Shown here one piece after another: positions 15,629 through 24,454 of a DNA stretch of 58,383 nt; the stretch's first letter is position 1; the number at the start of each line of letters is the position of its first letter. This DNA comes from Bacillota bacterium (GTDB lineage: Bacteria > Bacillota > Clostridia > Oscillospirales > Acutalibacteraceae). The DNA lies in assembly GCA_022706685.1 (NCBI GenBank), contig JAKJCA010000011.1, forward strand, positions 1-58,383. The letters run 5' to 3'. Under the pieces are notes generated by a model. It had not been told where the DNA came from. It was given only the letters and a program-made list of their open reading frames with translations, and made no database searches. A program made the translations under genes and the position numbers.

Positions 15629-17728
15629 TTATCCGGCCAGACCCGTCGTCTGGTTGATGGTCAGCAGAAAGTTTTCGAAATCGACGATGATGCCCGCGTC
15701 AGCTGTGTCGATATTCCCGTCGCCGTTGAGATCCGCCGCTTTAAGGTACAGAGCGTCATCCGGCTGATCCCAGAATATCAAAAAGTTTTCGTAATCAATG
15801 ATGATGCCGGCGTCGGAGGTGTCGATATTGCCGTCGCCGTTGACGTCGCCGAAAAGGAGCACGGCATAGCGTTCGACGGTGGCATCGTCCAGCTTGACCT
15901 TCACCAGTGCGCCGGTACCAAGCGCGCCGCCCGGCGCCGCGTAAGCCAGCGTATAGCCGGCCGCCGCCGTCGCATAGCCGGCTATCGCGGACAAGCCGGG
16001 CGCCAAACCGTAAATCCGGCTGCCCAGGTAGTCCACCACGCAGCCCGAGCCCGCTACCGGCGTCAGCAGTTCGGAAGAACTGTTGATATAAATAACAGGC
16101 CGCACGCCCAGCCGGGTGCTGTGCACGCCGAAGTTGAACTCGCCGTCATAGAGGGCGCCCGTATTCGTCGCGCAGCCGGCGGTGTACTGCGCTTCGCCCG
16201 GAATGCCCAGCCACCAGTGGCTTTTGCCGTTTTCACCCACCCAGAGCCCCTGGCTTTTTGCAAAGTCGGTGCCCTGCGCCATACGCGCCGTATCGCTGAA
16301 CACATAGTCCGCGCTGAAGCCGTATGACGCATTGACCGCTTCGGCCTGGGAGAGCAGACGCAGTTTGTCGCTCGTGTCGGCGCCGCCTTCGGTACCCCAC
16401 CAGGGGTTATCGGGATTGGCGTGGGTTTTGTTTTTGATCTTCGCTTTCTGGTCGACGTTAAAGGCAGCGTTCATAAAATGGTTGTTCAGCCACGCGCGCA
16501 GGGTACAGCTCTCCCACGTGACATTGGTATTGGTCGTGTTATAAGGCACGTTCACGAGCAGCCGCTCGGCCATCAGCATCAGCTCGCCGTTTGTAAACGC
16601 CAGTACGCGCCACTCGACGGGCTCGTATAAAAACCAGTAGACGGTATTGATATAATATCCGTTGTCGTCCTGGAAACTGTTGCCGGCGTTCGGCGTATAG
16701 TTCGTATAGTACGGGGTATATTGCTCGAAAAAGACCCGGCGGTATTTGTTGCCGCCGTATTCAACGTTGCCGTCTGCGTCGGGCGTCAGGGCGTTGAGCG
16801 CGTTGAGAAGCGAAGCGTCCGTCACCTGCGACTGCGGATAGGAGCCGAATTCGATGATATCGCCGGTCTCATACGCGGCAACGGTTAAGTTGACCCGGAT
16901 GGACGGTCGAACGCCGATGGTATTCTGGTTCGTCGTTTCGTAGCTGTTGCACGACCAGCCCAGGTGGTTGCAGGCCTGCGCATAAGTCGCGCTCTGCCCC
17001 GGCGAGCGCAGCCACCAGATACTGTATCCGCTGTAAACTTTGAGCCCCTGGCTTTTGGCGTAATCCGAGCCCGCGCCTTGGCGCGCCGCGTCGCCGGCAG
17101 CGTCGAGCGCGTTGAATCCGTAAGCTGTGTTGACAGAATCGGCATAGGACAGAAGGAATACCTTATCGGTCGTATCGGCGCCGCCTTCGGTGCCGAACGC
17201 GGGATTGTCGGCGTTGGCCAAAGCGCTGTTGAGGATTTTCGCCTGTTCGCCGGGGCTGAACGCTTTATTGAAGAAACCGTCGCCCAGCCAGGCGCGCAAG
17301 GTGCAGGTTGCCCAGGTGACCGCGGCAGAGGGCGTATTATAAACCCGGTTGTCGAGGATGCTCTCGGTAAGCAGCAGCAAGTCCGTGTCGCTGCCCGAGA
17401 GCACTTTCCAGCGGATCGGGTCGAACCGGAACCAGTAAACGGTATGGTGCACATACCCGTTTTCCGCCTGCGCCGTGTTGATGGGGCTGGTGAAATAGAC
17501 CCGCTGGTAACGGTGCCCTTCATAAGTAACCGTATTGTCGGCCCCGAGAGTGCAAGCATTAAGAGCGGTGATGAGCCCGGCGTCCGTCACACGACTTTGC
17601 GGATAGGAGCCGAATTCGACGATATCCCCCGGACCGTATGCCTGAACCGGCACGGTGCTCGGCAGCGTCATGACAGCCGCCGCAAGGGTCAGCAGAAGCG
17701 CCAGCCCTTTGTGAAACCATCGCTTCAT
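15629..17728 (-). CDS. Secreted DUF6273 repeat protein with C-terminal dockerin
   Basis: Extracellular protein of 699 residues. A signal peptide (residues 1-30, ending PVQA) leads into two tandem DUF6273 modules of about 270 residues each. Both begin GDI(V/I)EFGSYPQS and carry VTW..CTLRAWL, GTEGGADT and a WWL.(S/I)PG motif. The final 75 residues hold two calcium-loop repeats (GDVNGDGNIDTSDAG and DLNGDGNIDTADAG), a type I dockerin-like pair. ATG 17728 has GAGGAGGG seven bases upstream; the longer open frame lacks a signal at its start. DUF6273 resembles formylglycine-enzyme or C-type-lectin-like folds; its function is not established. A paralogue lies at 51831-53861. No cohesin partner is in this window. 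Confidence 0.85.
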   Translation of the reverse strand: MKRWFHKGLALLLTLAAAVMTLPSTVPVQAYGPGDIVEFGSYPQSRVTDAGLITALNACTLGADNTVTYEGHRYQRVYFTSPINTAQAENGYVHHTVYWFRFDPIRWKVLSGSDTDLLLLTESILDNRVYNTPSAAVTWATCTLRAWLGDGFFNKAFSPGEQAKILNSALANADNPAFGTEGGADTTDKVFLLSYADSVNTAYGFNALDAAGDAARQGAGSDYAKSQGLKVYSGYSIWWLRSPGQSATYAQACNHLGWSCNSYETTNQNTIGVRPSIRVNLTVAAYETGDIIEFGSYPQSQVTDASLLNALNALTPDADGNVEYGGNKYRRVFFEQYTPYYTNYTPNAGNSFQDDNGYYINTVYWFLYEPVEWRVLAFTNGELMLMAERLLVNVPYNTTNTNVTWESCTLRAWLNNHFMNAAFNVDQKAKIKNKTHANPDNPWWGTEGGADTSDKLRLLSQAEAVNASYGFSADYVFSDTARMAQGTDFAKSQGLWVGENGKSHWWLGIPGEAQYTAGCATNTGALYDGEFNFGVHSTRLGVRPVIYINSSSELLTPVAGSGCVVDYLGSRIYGLAPGLSAIAGYATAAAGYTLAYAAPGGALGTGALVKVKLDDATVERYAVLLFGDVNGDGNIDTSDAGIIIDYENFLIFWDQPDDALYLKAADLNGDGNIDTADAGIIVDFENFLLTINQTTGLAG

Positions 17729-17829
17729 CGTATTGCCCTCCTCACGGGCGCCCCGGCGGCGGCCCCCGGGGCATTTCCCGGGATCCGTCCACTTCAGCGC
17801 TTTTCGGTATAGAACAATCTCCCGACTCA

Positions 17830-17858
17830 ACATTAACAAAATTAAAGATTTATGTCAA
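17830..17858 (-). promoter_or_regulatory. Candidate promoter of DUF6273 gene 1
   Basis: TTGACA (17858-17853 on the minus strand), 17-bp spacer and a poor -10, TAATGT (17835-17830). The region is AT-rich, and a similar TTGAC...TTAATGT arrangement precedes the paralogue at 53.9 kb. Confidence 0.45.
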
Positions 17859-17999
17859 CTATACAACATCATTTTGGAACAGCTGCTGCTCATCATTTCG
17901 GAAAACCGGCTCGGGCTCCGTTGTTCTGCCGCGGATGACCGGGAAGACGGGATCATCGTTTTGTTACACCATGTCAAAGCCCGCGTTTGCTGAAGAATG

Positions 18000-18028
18000 T
18001 GGAAAAAGCAGCTCATTCGGTCTATACT
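18000..18028 (+). promoter_or_regulatory. Candidate promoter of the PHP phosphoesterase gene
   Basis: TGGAAA (18000-18005), 17-bp spacer and TATACT (18023-18028), 55 bp before the start. Confidence 0.4.
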
Positions 18029-18083
18029 GCTTTTGTATAAACGATTGAAGTATTCTGTGCCTGCGTGAAAAGGAGATGGCTGA

Positions 18084-19400
18084 ATGGCAAAGATAAACGC
18101 TCTGTCGAGAACCCTCGCCGTCGTGCTGGCGGCTGCGCTGGCGCTGCCTCTCGGTTCCGCGGCAGCCGCAGCGGGCGATGTCAAGAGTAGCAAACACTAT
18201 CAAATCACCAACCCGTACCAAACGGTCGACTGGGACACGTGGGGCAGATACAAAGCCAACCTCCACACGCACAGCGCCGTCAGCGACGGGCTGAACTCTT
18301 TGCCGAAGGTTGTGGAAACCTACTACGCGCAGGGTTACGATATTCTGGCCATGACCGACCACGGTTCGGTCAACCGGGGTTGGAACCGGGACCCGCAGCC
18401 GGTTGCGCTGTTGGGCATCGCCGCCGTCATCAACTGGCCGAGAAAGCTGACGCAGAAACGCTATGAGGAAATCACCACCGGCGCGGACCGCGGCGGCAGA
18501 GGCATGACGGACGTCCCTTACGGCATCGAACTCAACGCAGGCGTCATCCGCAAAAATCATGTCAACGGCTTTTTCGCCGACTACGGCCAGGGCATGTGGG
18601 GGCGGGAAAACGATTTTGAGACCGCGATTGCAGGCGTCGAAAAAGCCGGCGGCCTTTCGCATATCAACCACCCCGGCGACTGGCTGGGTTCTTCCAAAGA
18701 CATCGGTATCGCCCGAGACCCCAAAAACATCCGTTTTTTTGCCGACCTGCTCAAAAAGTACCCTTCCTGCTTAGGGATTGAAATCCTCAACGAGCACGAC
18801 TCCGCGACGAGGTACGACCGCGTGCTCTGGGACGGCCTGCTGGAGAGCTGCATCCCCGCGGGCAGAAACGTCTGGGGTTTTGCCAACAGCGATTCCCACC
18901 TGCTGGAGGACATCGACACCGAGTTTGAGTATTTCATGATGCCGTCCAATTCCGTCGCGAACGTGCGTACCGCGATGGAAAACGGCACCTTCTTCGCCTG
19001 CGGCCGTTTCGCCCGGCCGGAACTCGGGGACTCTTTTGCCGCGCAGGGCGACGTCCCTTATGTGACGGGTATCGCCGTGGACGACGCGGCGGACCAAATC
19101 ACGGTCCGGGGCGGCGGATACGATAAAATCGAATGGATTGCAAAAGGCGAGGTCATCGCCGCAGGGGAAACGATCGACCTCAACGAGTACGAAAGCCAAA
19201 TCGGCTGTTATGTCCGCGCCCAGCTCATCGGCCCGGGCGGCGTGTGCTTCACGCAGGCGTTTGCCGTTGACGACGGCAGCCCGCCGGCTCCGGAGCCCGG
19301 CGAGGACTTTTTCGTCAAGCTTTGGGACGATCTGGTGTTTGCTTTGAAAAGCACGCGTATCTACGTTATACTCGACGAACTGATAAAGGAATTATCCTGA
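18084..19400 (+). CDS. Secreted PHP-domain metal-dependent phosphoesterase
   Basis: Metallohydrolase of the PHP superfamily, 438 residues, with a signal peptide (residues 1-30, Ala-rich). The metal-binding motifs are in order: LHTHSAVSDG (His61, His63), MTDHGS, a central SHINHPGDW and a late ANSDSH. A short beta domain (about 330-400) follows. A Pro-rich linker (SPPAPEPGED) then leads to a 30-residue hydrophobic amphipathic tail. The fold suggests hydrolysis of an external phosphoester; the substrate is unknown. AAGGAG precedes the ATG by eight bases. It stands alone between a promoter and a strong terminator. The C-terminal tail resembles those on other secreted proteins in this window. Confidence 0.85.
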   Translation: MAKINALSRTLAVVLAAALALPLGSAAAAAGDVKSSKHYQITNPYQTVDWDTWGRYKANLHTHSAVSDGLNSLPKVVETYYAQGYDILAMTDHGSVNRGWNRDPQPVALLGIAAVINWPRKLTQKRYEEITTGADRGGRGMTDVPYGIELNAGVIRKNHVNGFFADYGQGMWGRENDFETAIAGVEKAGGLSHINHPGDWLGSSKDIGIARDPKNIRFFADLLKKYPSCLGIEILNEHDSATRYDRVLWDGLLESCIPAGRNVWGFANSDSHLLEDIDTEFEYFMMPSNSVANVRTAMENGTFFACGRFARPELGDSFAAQGDVPYVTGIAVDDAADQITVRGGGYDKIEWIAKGEVIAAGETIDLNEYESQIGCYVRAQLIGPGGVCFTQAFAVDDGSPPAPEPGEDFFVKLWDDLVFALKSTRIYVILDELIKELS

Positions 19401-19444
19401 ACCTTACGTTTTGCGCCCTACCGGACGGGATTCATCGAGATGTC

Positions 19445-19479
19445 AAATAACGCCGCCCCTTTCGGACGCGGCGTTATTT
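19445..19479. terminator. Bidirectional terminator
   Basis: AAATAACGCCGC (19445-19456) and its perfect complement GCGGCGTTATTT (19468-19479) give a 12-bp stem with an 11-nt loop and U-rich flanks on both strands. It separates the converging PHP and rhodanese genes. Confidence 0.85.
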
Positions 19480-19531
19480 ATTAGTGAGACTGCTGTCGGC
19501 CGCCGGCGAATCGGAGGGTACAACGGTTTTT

Positions 19532-19852
19532 TCAAGTCCGCTGCGCGCCCGCGTAGGAACCGACGCCGCCCGAGACGTTGACGACGTCATAGCCCTGTTT
19601 TGCCAGGACCGAGGCCGCCTGCGCGCTGCGTCCGCCGGACTGGCAGACAATATAATAGGTTTTGTCCTTCGTGATATACTTTTCGGGCGCGGCGAGCAAT
19701 TCCCCCATCGGGATGTTTTTCGCCGTTTTGATGCTGCCCCCGGCGAATTCGTAGGGCTCCCGGATATCGATGAGTTCGATGGCGCCGATGAGTTTTTCCA
19801 GGTCGTTGACGTGAACCGATTTGACCGTTTCCCTGCCGAAAAAGTTGAACAT
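19532..19852 (-). CDS. Rhodanese-like sulfurtransferase
   Basis: Single-domain rhodanese of 106 residues. The N-terminal IDIREPYEFAGG is the conserved CH2A region (about 28-39), and CQSGGRS (Cys70) is the active-site persulfide loop. The C-terminal GYDVVNVSGGVGSY is also typical. Likely role is cytoplasmic sulfur transfer or thiosulfate handling. I use ATG 19852 (MFNFFGRE) with GGGGGTA upstream; the open frame continues 43 codons upstream without rhodanese homology. It is a single gene with terminators and divergent neighbours. Confidence 0.88.
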   Translation of the reverse strand: MFNFFGRETVKSVHVNDLEKLIGAIELIDIREPYEFAGGSIKTAKNIPMGELLAAPEKYITKDKTYYIVCQSGGRSAQAASVLAKQGYDVVNVSGGVGSYAGAQRT

Positions 19853-20016
19853 CGCGAATACCCCCGTCCATGAAAGATTTGTTTTCGATTTATTATATCT
19901 CATGACGCGCCGGGCTTGTGTGACTTTATCACATAAGCCGCCGCGCCGCCCGTTTTGTTCACACAAAATTAAACTTATCATACGGATTGATTCACTTCCA
20001 ACCTCATTTTAACCTG

Positions 20017-20022
20017 TATAAT
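20017..20022 (+). promoter_or_regulatory. -10 element of the MacB-like ABC transporter
   Basis: A perfect TATAAT (20017-20022) lies 40 bp before the start. No good -35 exists at 16-18 bp, so activation by a regulator is possible. I saw no clear operator. Confidence 0.45.
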
Positions 20023-20061
20023 AGACAAAACATATCAGTTTGGATAAAAGAGGCGCGGGCA

Positions 20062-23000
20062 ATGCTGCAGCTGAAAGGCATCACGAAAACATATCGGTCG
20101 GGGGAACTGACCCAGAAGGCGCTGAACGAAATCTCCGTCAATTTCCGCGAAAGCGAGTTTGTGGCGGTGCTCGGCCCGTCGGGCTCGGGCAAAACCACGC
20201 TGCTGAACATCATCGGCGGCCTCGACCGCTATGACAGCGGCGATTTGGTCATCAGGGGCAAGTCGACCAAAGAATATAAGGACGCGCACTGGGACGCCTA
20301 CCGCAACCATTCCGTCGGTTTTGTGTTCCAGACGTACAACCTGATTCCCCACCAAAACGCTTTGTCCAACGTGGAGTTGGCGCTGACGCTTTCAGGCGTG
20401 CCGAAAGGGGAACGGAAAAGGCGCGCCAAAGATGTGCTGTGCAAAGTCGGGCTTGCCGACCAGCTGCACAAAAAGCCGAACCAAATGTCCGGCGGCCAGA
20501 TGCAGCGCGTCGCGATTGCCCGCGCTTTGGTCAATAATCCCGATATTCTGCTTGCGGACGAGCCGACCGGCGCGCTGGATTCCGAAACGTCGGGCCAGGT
20601 CATCGACATCCTGAAAGAAATTTCGGCAGACAAGCTGATTATCATGGTCACGCACAACGCCGAGATTGCCGAAAAGTACGCAACGCGCATCATCCGGCTG
20701 AAAGACGGAGAGATCACCGATGACAGCCGGCCTTTTACCGACGAAGACCTCGCAAGCAGCGAAGAAAGCGGCGAAGCGCGGACGAAACCGGCAAGGCGCA
20801 AAAGGAAGAAAGAAAAAACCTCCATGTCCTTCTTCACGGCGCTGTCGCTTTCGCTTAACAACCTGCTGACCAAAAAGGGACGCACCGTCCTGACCTCCTT
20901 TGCCGGCTCCATCGGCATTATCGGCATCGCGCTGATCGTCGCGCTTTCGAGTGGGTTCCAGGCCTACATCGATTCCGTTCAGGCGGATACGCTCTCCTCC
21001 TATCCGCTGGCCATTGAATCCAGCGCGATGGACCTGAGCGCCCTGATGGGTCAGCGCAGGAAAGAAAACAATAAAGAGAAAGTCACTTACAGCGACGGAA
21101 AAATCCATTCGAACACCGACTTGATCGACTCGCTTAACGCCCGCTACGAAAACACCTGGGAAAACAACCTGAAAGATTTCAAGGTTTATCTGGACAGTAA
21201 AAAGGACGAGCTGGCCGCCAGCGTGAACGCCATTGAATACAATTACGGCGTTACCCTGCACATATATGCGCCGGACACTTCCAATGGAATCAACCAGCTC
21301 AACCCCAGCCCTCTTTCCAACGACCTTGAAAACGGCTCGCCTTTCGGCGGGTCCACCAAAATGTGGGACGAGCTCATCGACAACAGCAAGCTGCTCGAAA
21401 GCCAGTACGATGTGCTCGCGGGCGGATGGCCGAAAGCCTATAACGAAGTGGTCGTCATCGTCGACGCCGACAACGGCATCGACGAGCAAACACTTATGGC
21501 GCTGGGCATCAAAGACGCCGCGGCCGTCATGGAAGCTATCGACAACAACGAGGCCTATGACCCCGGCCAAACGACATTCACCTACGACGAAATCATGGCG
21601 AGGACTTTCAAACTGGTGCTGCAGCCCGACTACTACAGTTTCGACGAGGCGAGCGGGACATGGGTGGATAAAAGCGGCGACGAAGCGTATGTCATGAACC
21701 TCATCGACAAGGGCACGCCTCTGAAGGTTGCAGGCATCGTCAAGCCGAGCGGGCAATCCGTCAAAAAGGAATCGGGCAGCTCGATCGGTTACCTGAAAAG
21801 CCTGACCGAATACGTTGTCAACGAGACCGGCAAGCGGGAGATTGTCAAACAGCAGCTGGCCAAGCCCGACACGGATATTTTCAAAAACCTCCCATTTGAA
21901 GCAGCGTCGAAAGAAGAGAAAACCCAAATGCAGCCGCAGGAGGAAGTCACCACGGCGCCGGCGGAAAACACGACCGCCGCGGCAGGCACCGCCGCTTCTT
22001 TTCCCGCGCCGGCCGCGGGCAACCTGAGTTTTCACGGCAGCGTCCCCGCCGCCGCCTATATGGAAAGCACCTCCGTTCCCCCGGAGGCCATGACAGAAGA
22101 GGAAATCTACGCTTATATCAAAGCGAACTATACCGCAGACGAGCAGGAAAAACTGCTGGATTTCGCCAAGCTGTTTTTGAAAAACACGCGCACGTTCAGC
22201 GAGCGCAACCGGCTCATCGCGTATTTGGACGCCATACTCGAGGAACGTCAGATGGAAGGCATGGGCAATATCACGGGGCAGCAGGCCTACGCCTATATTC
22301 AGATGATGGATAAGCAGACAAAACTTCAACTGCTCACCGGAATCATCCGGGGCGGCAACAAGCCGGAGGAAACCACAACTCCGCAGACAGAGCCCGGCAC
22401 CACCGTCCCCGCGACGACACGGCCCGGCAACGAAGAACCCTCGACGCAGCCCGTGACCGAGCCGGCGACAGAACCGGTCACAGAGCCGGTGACGCAGCCG
22501 GGCCCGACGGTGTCCAAATCGAGCCTGGAAAAGAACCTGGAGCGTTTGGGTGTCGCGGACCTGGCGACGCCGAAATCCATTAACATTTACCCAAAAAGTT
22601 TTGAAGCGAAGGATGCCCTTGTGCAGTTCATCAAGGATTACAATGATCAAATGAAAGCCCGGGGAAAAGACGAAAATGTGATCGAATATACCGACTATAT
22701 CGGGCTGATTATGTCCTCCGTCACAAAAATCGTCAACATCGTCTCTTATGTCCTCATCGCTTTTGTGTCGATTTCCCTCGTCGTTTCCTCCATCATGATC
22801 GGCATTATCACCTACATTTCCGTACTCGAGCGCACCAAAGAAATCGGCATTCTGCGCTCCATCGGCGCTTCGAAGCGGGATATCTCCCGGGTATTCAACG
22901 CCGAAACGCTGATTATCGGCTTTGTGGCGGGGCTGATGGGCATCGCGGCCACGCTGCTGCTTTGTATCCCGCTGAATATGATTATCGAGAAACTGGCGGA

Positions 23001-23142
23001 TATCGCGGATGTGGCCGAACTGCCGGTGATCGGCGGCGTGCTGCTCATCGGCATCAGCATTGTTCTGACCACCATCGCCGGGCTGATTCCCGCAAGAATG
23101 GCGGCGAATAAAGACCCCGTTGTCGCGCTGCGAACCGAATAA
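20062..23142 (+). CDS. MacB-like ABC transporter, fused ATPase and FtsX-type permease
   Basis: A single 1026-residue polypeptide joining an ABC ATPase (1-225) to a MacB/FtsX-type permease. Walker A is GPSGSGKTT (38-46), the signature is MSGGQMQR, and Walker B is LLADEPTGALD. After a basic linker comes helix 1 (SFAGSIGIIGIALIVAL), then a very large extracytoplasmic domain of about 600 residues, including a Thr/Pro/Glu-rich stretch (repeats of TEPVTEP). The last 200 residues hold the FtsX domain with three helices and VLERTKEIGILRSIGAS. This mechanotransmission class exports lipoproteins, peptides or antibiotics, or signals across the membrane. No periplasmic adaptor is expected in a Gram-positive cell. 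The start at 20062 has AGAGG eight bases upstream. Substrate unknown. Confidence 0.88.
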   Translation: MLQLKGITKTYRSGELTQKALNEISVNFRESEFVAVLGPSGSGKTTLLNIIGGLDRYDSGDLVIRGKSTKEYKDAHWDAYRNHSVGFVFQTYNLIPHQNALSNVELALTLSGVPKGERKRRAKDVLCKVGLADQLHKKPNQMSGGQMQRVAIARALVNNPDILLADEPTGALDSETSGQVIDILKEISADKLIIMVTHNAEIAEKYATRIIRLKDGEITDDSRPFTDEDLASSEESGEARTKPARRKRKKEKTSMSFFTALSLSLNNLLTKKGRTVLTSFAGSIGIIGIALIVALSSGFQAYIDSVQADTLSSYPLAIESSAMDLSALMGQRRKENNKEKVTYSDGKIHSNTDLIDSLNARYENTWENNLKDFKVYLDSKKDELAASVNAIEYNYGVTLHIYAPDTSNGINQLNPSPLSNDLENGSPFGGSTKMWDELIDNSKLLESQYDVLAGGWPKAYNEVVVIVDADNGIDEQTLMALGIKDAAAVMEAIDNNEAYDPGQTTFTYDEIMARTFKLVLQPDYYSFDEASGTWVDKSGDEAYVMNLIDKGTPLKVAGIVKPSGQSVKKESGSSIGYLKSLTEYVVNETGKREIVKQQLAKPDTDIFKNLPFEAASKEEKTQMQPQEEVTTAPAENTTAAAGTAASFPAPAAGNLSFHGSVPAAAYMESTSVPPEAMTEEEIYAYIKANYTADEQEKLLDFAKLFLKNTRTFSERNRLIAYLDAILEERQMEGMGNITGQQAYAYIQMMDKQTKLQLLTGIIRGGNKPEETTTPQTEPGTTVPATTRPGNEEPSTQPVTEPATEPVTEPVTQPGPTVSKSSLEKNLERLGVADLATPKSINIYPKSFEAKDALVQFIKDYNDQMKARGKDENVIEYTDYIGLIMSSVTKIVNIVSYVLIAFVSISLVVSSIMIGIITYISVLERTKEIGILRSIGASKRDISRVFNAETLIIGFVAGLMGIAATLLLCIPLNMIIEKLADIADVAELPVIGGVLLIGISIVLTTIAGLIPARMAANKDPVVALRTE

Positions 23143-23167
23143 TAAACCGAAAAAACTGCAGACCCTG

Positions 23168-23200
23168 CCCCGCAAGAGGGCGGGGTTTGCGCTTTTACGG
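23168..23200 (+). terminator. Probable terminator of the ABC transporter gene
   Basis: CCCCGC (23168-23173) pairs with GCGGGG (23180-23185), followed by TTTGCGCTTTT. The stem is short but GC-rich, 25 bp after the stop. Confidence 0.55.
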
Positions 23201-23363
23201 GGCAATGGTTTTGAATTTTCACAGGCCTCTCATTCGTTGGAGAACTATCATGAAATAATTAACTGCTTTTATTCCCTATGATTTTTATTGCAAGTTCATA
23301 TCAATTTATGCCGCGTCTGTGATACGATAAATCATCAAGACGAGTATGGGAGATGACGCAGCC

Positions 23364-24383
23364 ATGGCGGCCATGACATCGAAAGAGATTATTCGGCGGA
23401 TACTCAACCACGACAACCCCCCGCGCGTCGGCTTTCACTTCAACGATTTCAAATACACGGACTTCTGCTATGTCGCCAGCCGCGCCCATATCGACGAAAA
23501 GCCCAACCCTTACGAGCGCTGGGGAAAACACGAGGAACTGCTGAAGCTGACCGGCTTCTCCGGCGAGGTGCGCGCCGACCGCTACGGCAACATTTACGGC
23601 CGCTTCAACGGCAAGACCAAGGGCGAGTGCATCCGCGGCGCGATTCAAGACTGGAGCGATTTTGACCGCTACCTCATGCCGAAAATCGACCCCGCATATC
23701 CCGATAAACTCAAAGGCATGGCGTTGGACAAGGAAAAGAAGTTTGTGCTCGCTGGCGGCTTTTCGATTTTTTCCCCGCTGCGCGACGCCCGGCTGATGGC
23801 CAACGCCCTGGCCGACACGGCGCTCGAGCCGGAGATGGTCCGGGCGTTCTGCGACAGAATCGCGGAGCATGAGGTCGCCGTAGCAAAAACGCTCTCCGGC
23901 TGCGGCATCGACGGCATTATGGCCGGCGACGACTGGGGAACCCAGACCAACACCTTTATCTCGCCCGAATCGTTCCGCGAGTTGTTTAAACCCGCGTACA
24001 AAAAAGCTTTTGACGCCTATCACGACGCCGGCATCCAATGCTTCATGCACTCGTGCGGCTACATTCTCAATTTCATCCCCGACCTCATCGACGCGGGCGT
24101 CGACGCCTTCCAGTTCGACCAGCCCGACGCTTATCCGTCGGAACTGCTGGCCGAGCGTTTCGGCCGCCGGGCGGTTTTCCACTCCCCGGTCGACATCCAG
24201 AAGGTGCTGCCCACCGGCAACCGCGAGCTCATCGAAAAGCGCGCCGCCGAAATGCTCGACATTTTCAAAGGCTGCGGCGGGTCGTGGATTGCCAAGGACT
24301 ACCCGACCTATTCCGACATCGGCGTCGACCCCAAATGGGCGCGCTGGGCGCAGAAGGTTATCCTCGCCGGCGCGAAAATCTGA
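23364..24383 (+). CDS. Uroporphyrinogen decarboxylase-family protein (methyltransferase-like)
   Basis: Barrel-fold protein of the URO-D superfamily, about 339 residues. It has the HSCGYI motif, whose His/Cys match zinc ligands of corrinoid methyltransferases such as MtbA, plus GIDGIMAGDDWGTQ. True haem synthesis is unlikely because the N-terminal substrate arginine motif of HemE is absent. Such genes often accompany degradation of methylated or plant-derived compounds, but no corrinoid protein is nearby. The start is uncertain: ATG 23364 follows GGGAG at 11 bp, while ATG 23346 and 23373 are in frame with poorer sites. It heads a plus-strand cluster with a secreted metallophosphoesterase, an arginase-like protein and another URO-D protein. 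Confidence 0.82.
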   Translation: MAAMTSKEIIRRILNHDNPPRVGFHFNDFKYTDFCYVASRAHIDEKPNPYERWGKHEELLKLTGFSGEVRADRYGNIYGRFNGKTKGECIRGAIQDWSDFDRYLMPKIDPAYPDKLKGMALDKEKKFVLAGGFSIFSPLRDARLMANALADTALEPEMVRAFCDRIAEHEVAVAKTLSGCGIDGIMAGDDWGTQTNTFISPESFRELFKPAYKKAFDAYHDAGIQCFMHSCGYILNFIPDLIDAGVDAFQFDQPDAYPSELLAERFGRRAVFHSPVDIQKVLPTGNRELIEKRAAEMLDIFKGCGGSWIAKDYPTYSDIGVDPKWARWAQKVILAGAKI

Positions 24384-24454
24384 CATAAGCCGGTTTGTTG
24401 TTTGAACTTCTTCTTCATCATCGTCCGTATGGTTAAGGATAAGGAGGCCGGCAG

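Noticed and set aside
20392..23205. A 937-codon open frame on the minus strand, opposite the MacB-like transporter
   Set aside because: It is rich in His, Arg, Asp and Val, as antisense frames of GC-rich genes are, has no ribosome site and covers a gene with clear ABC motifs.
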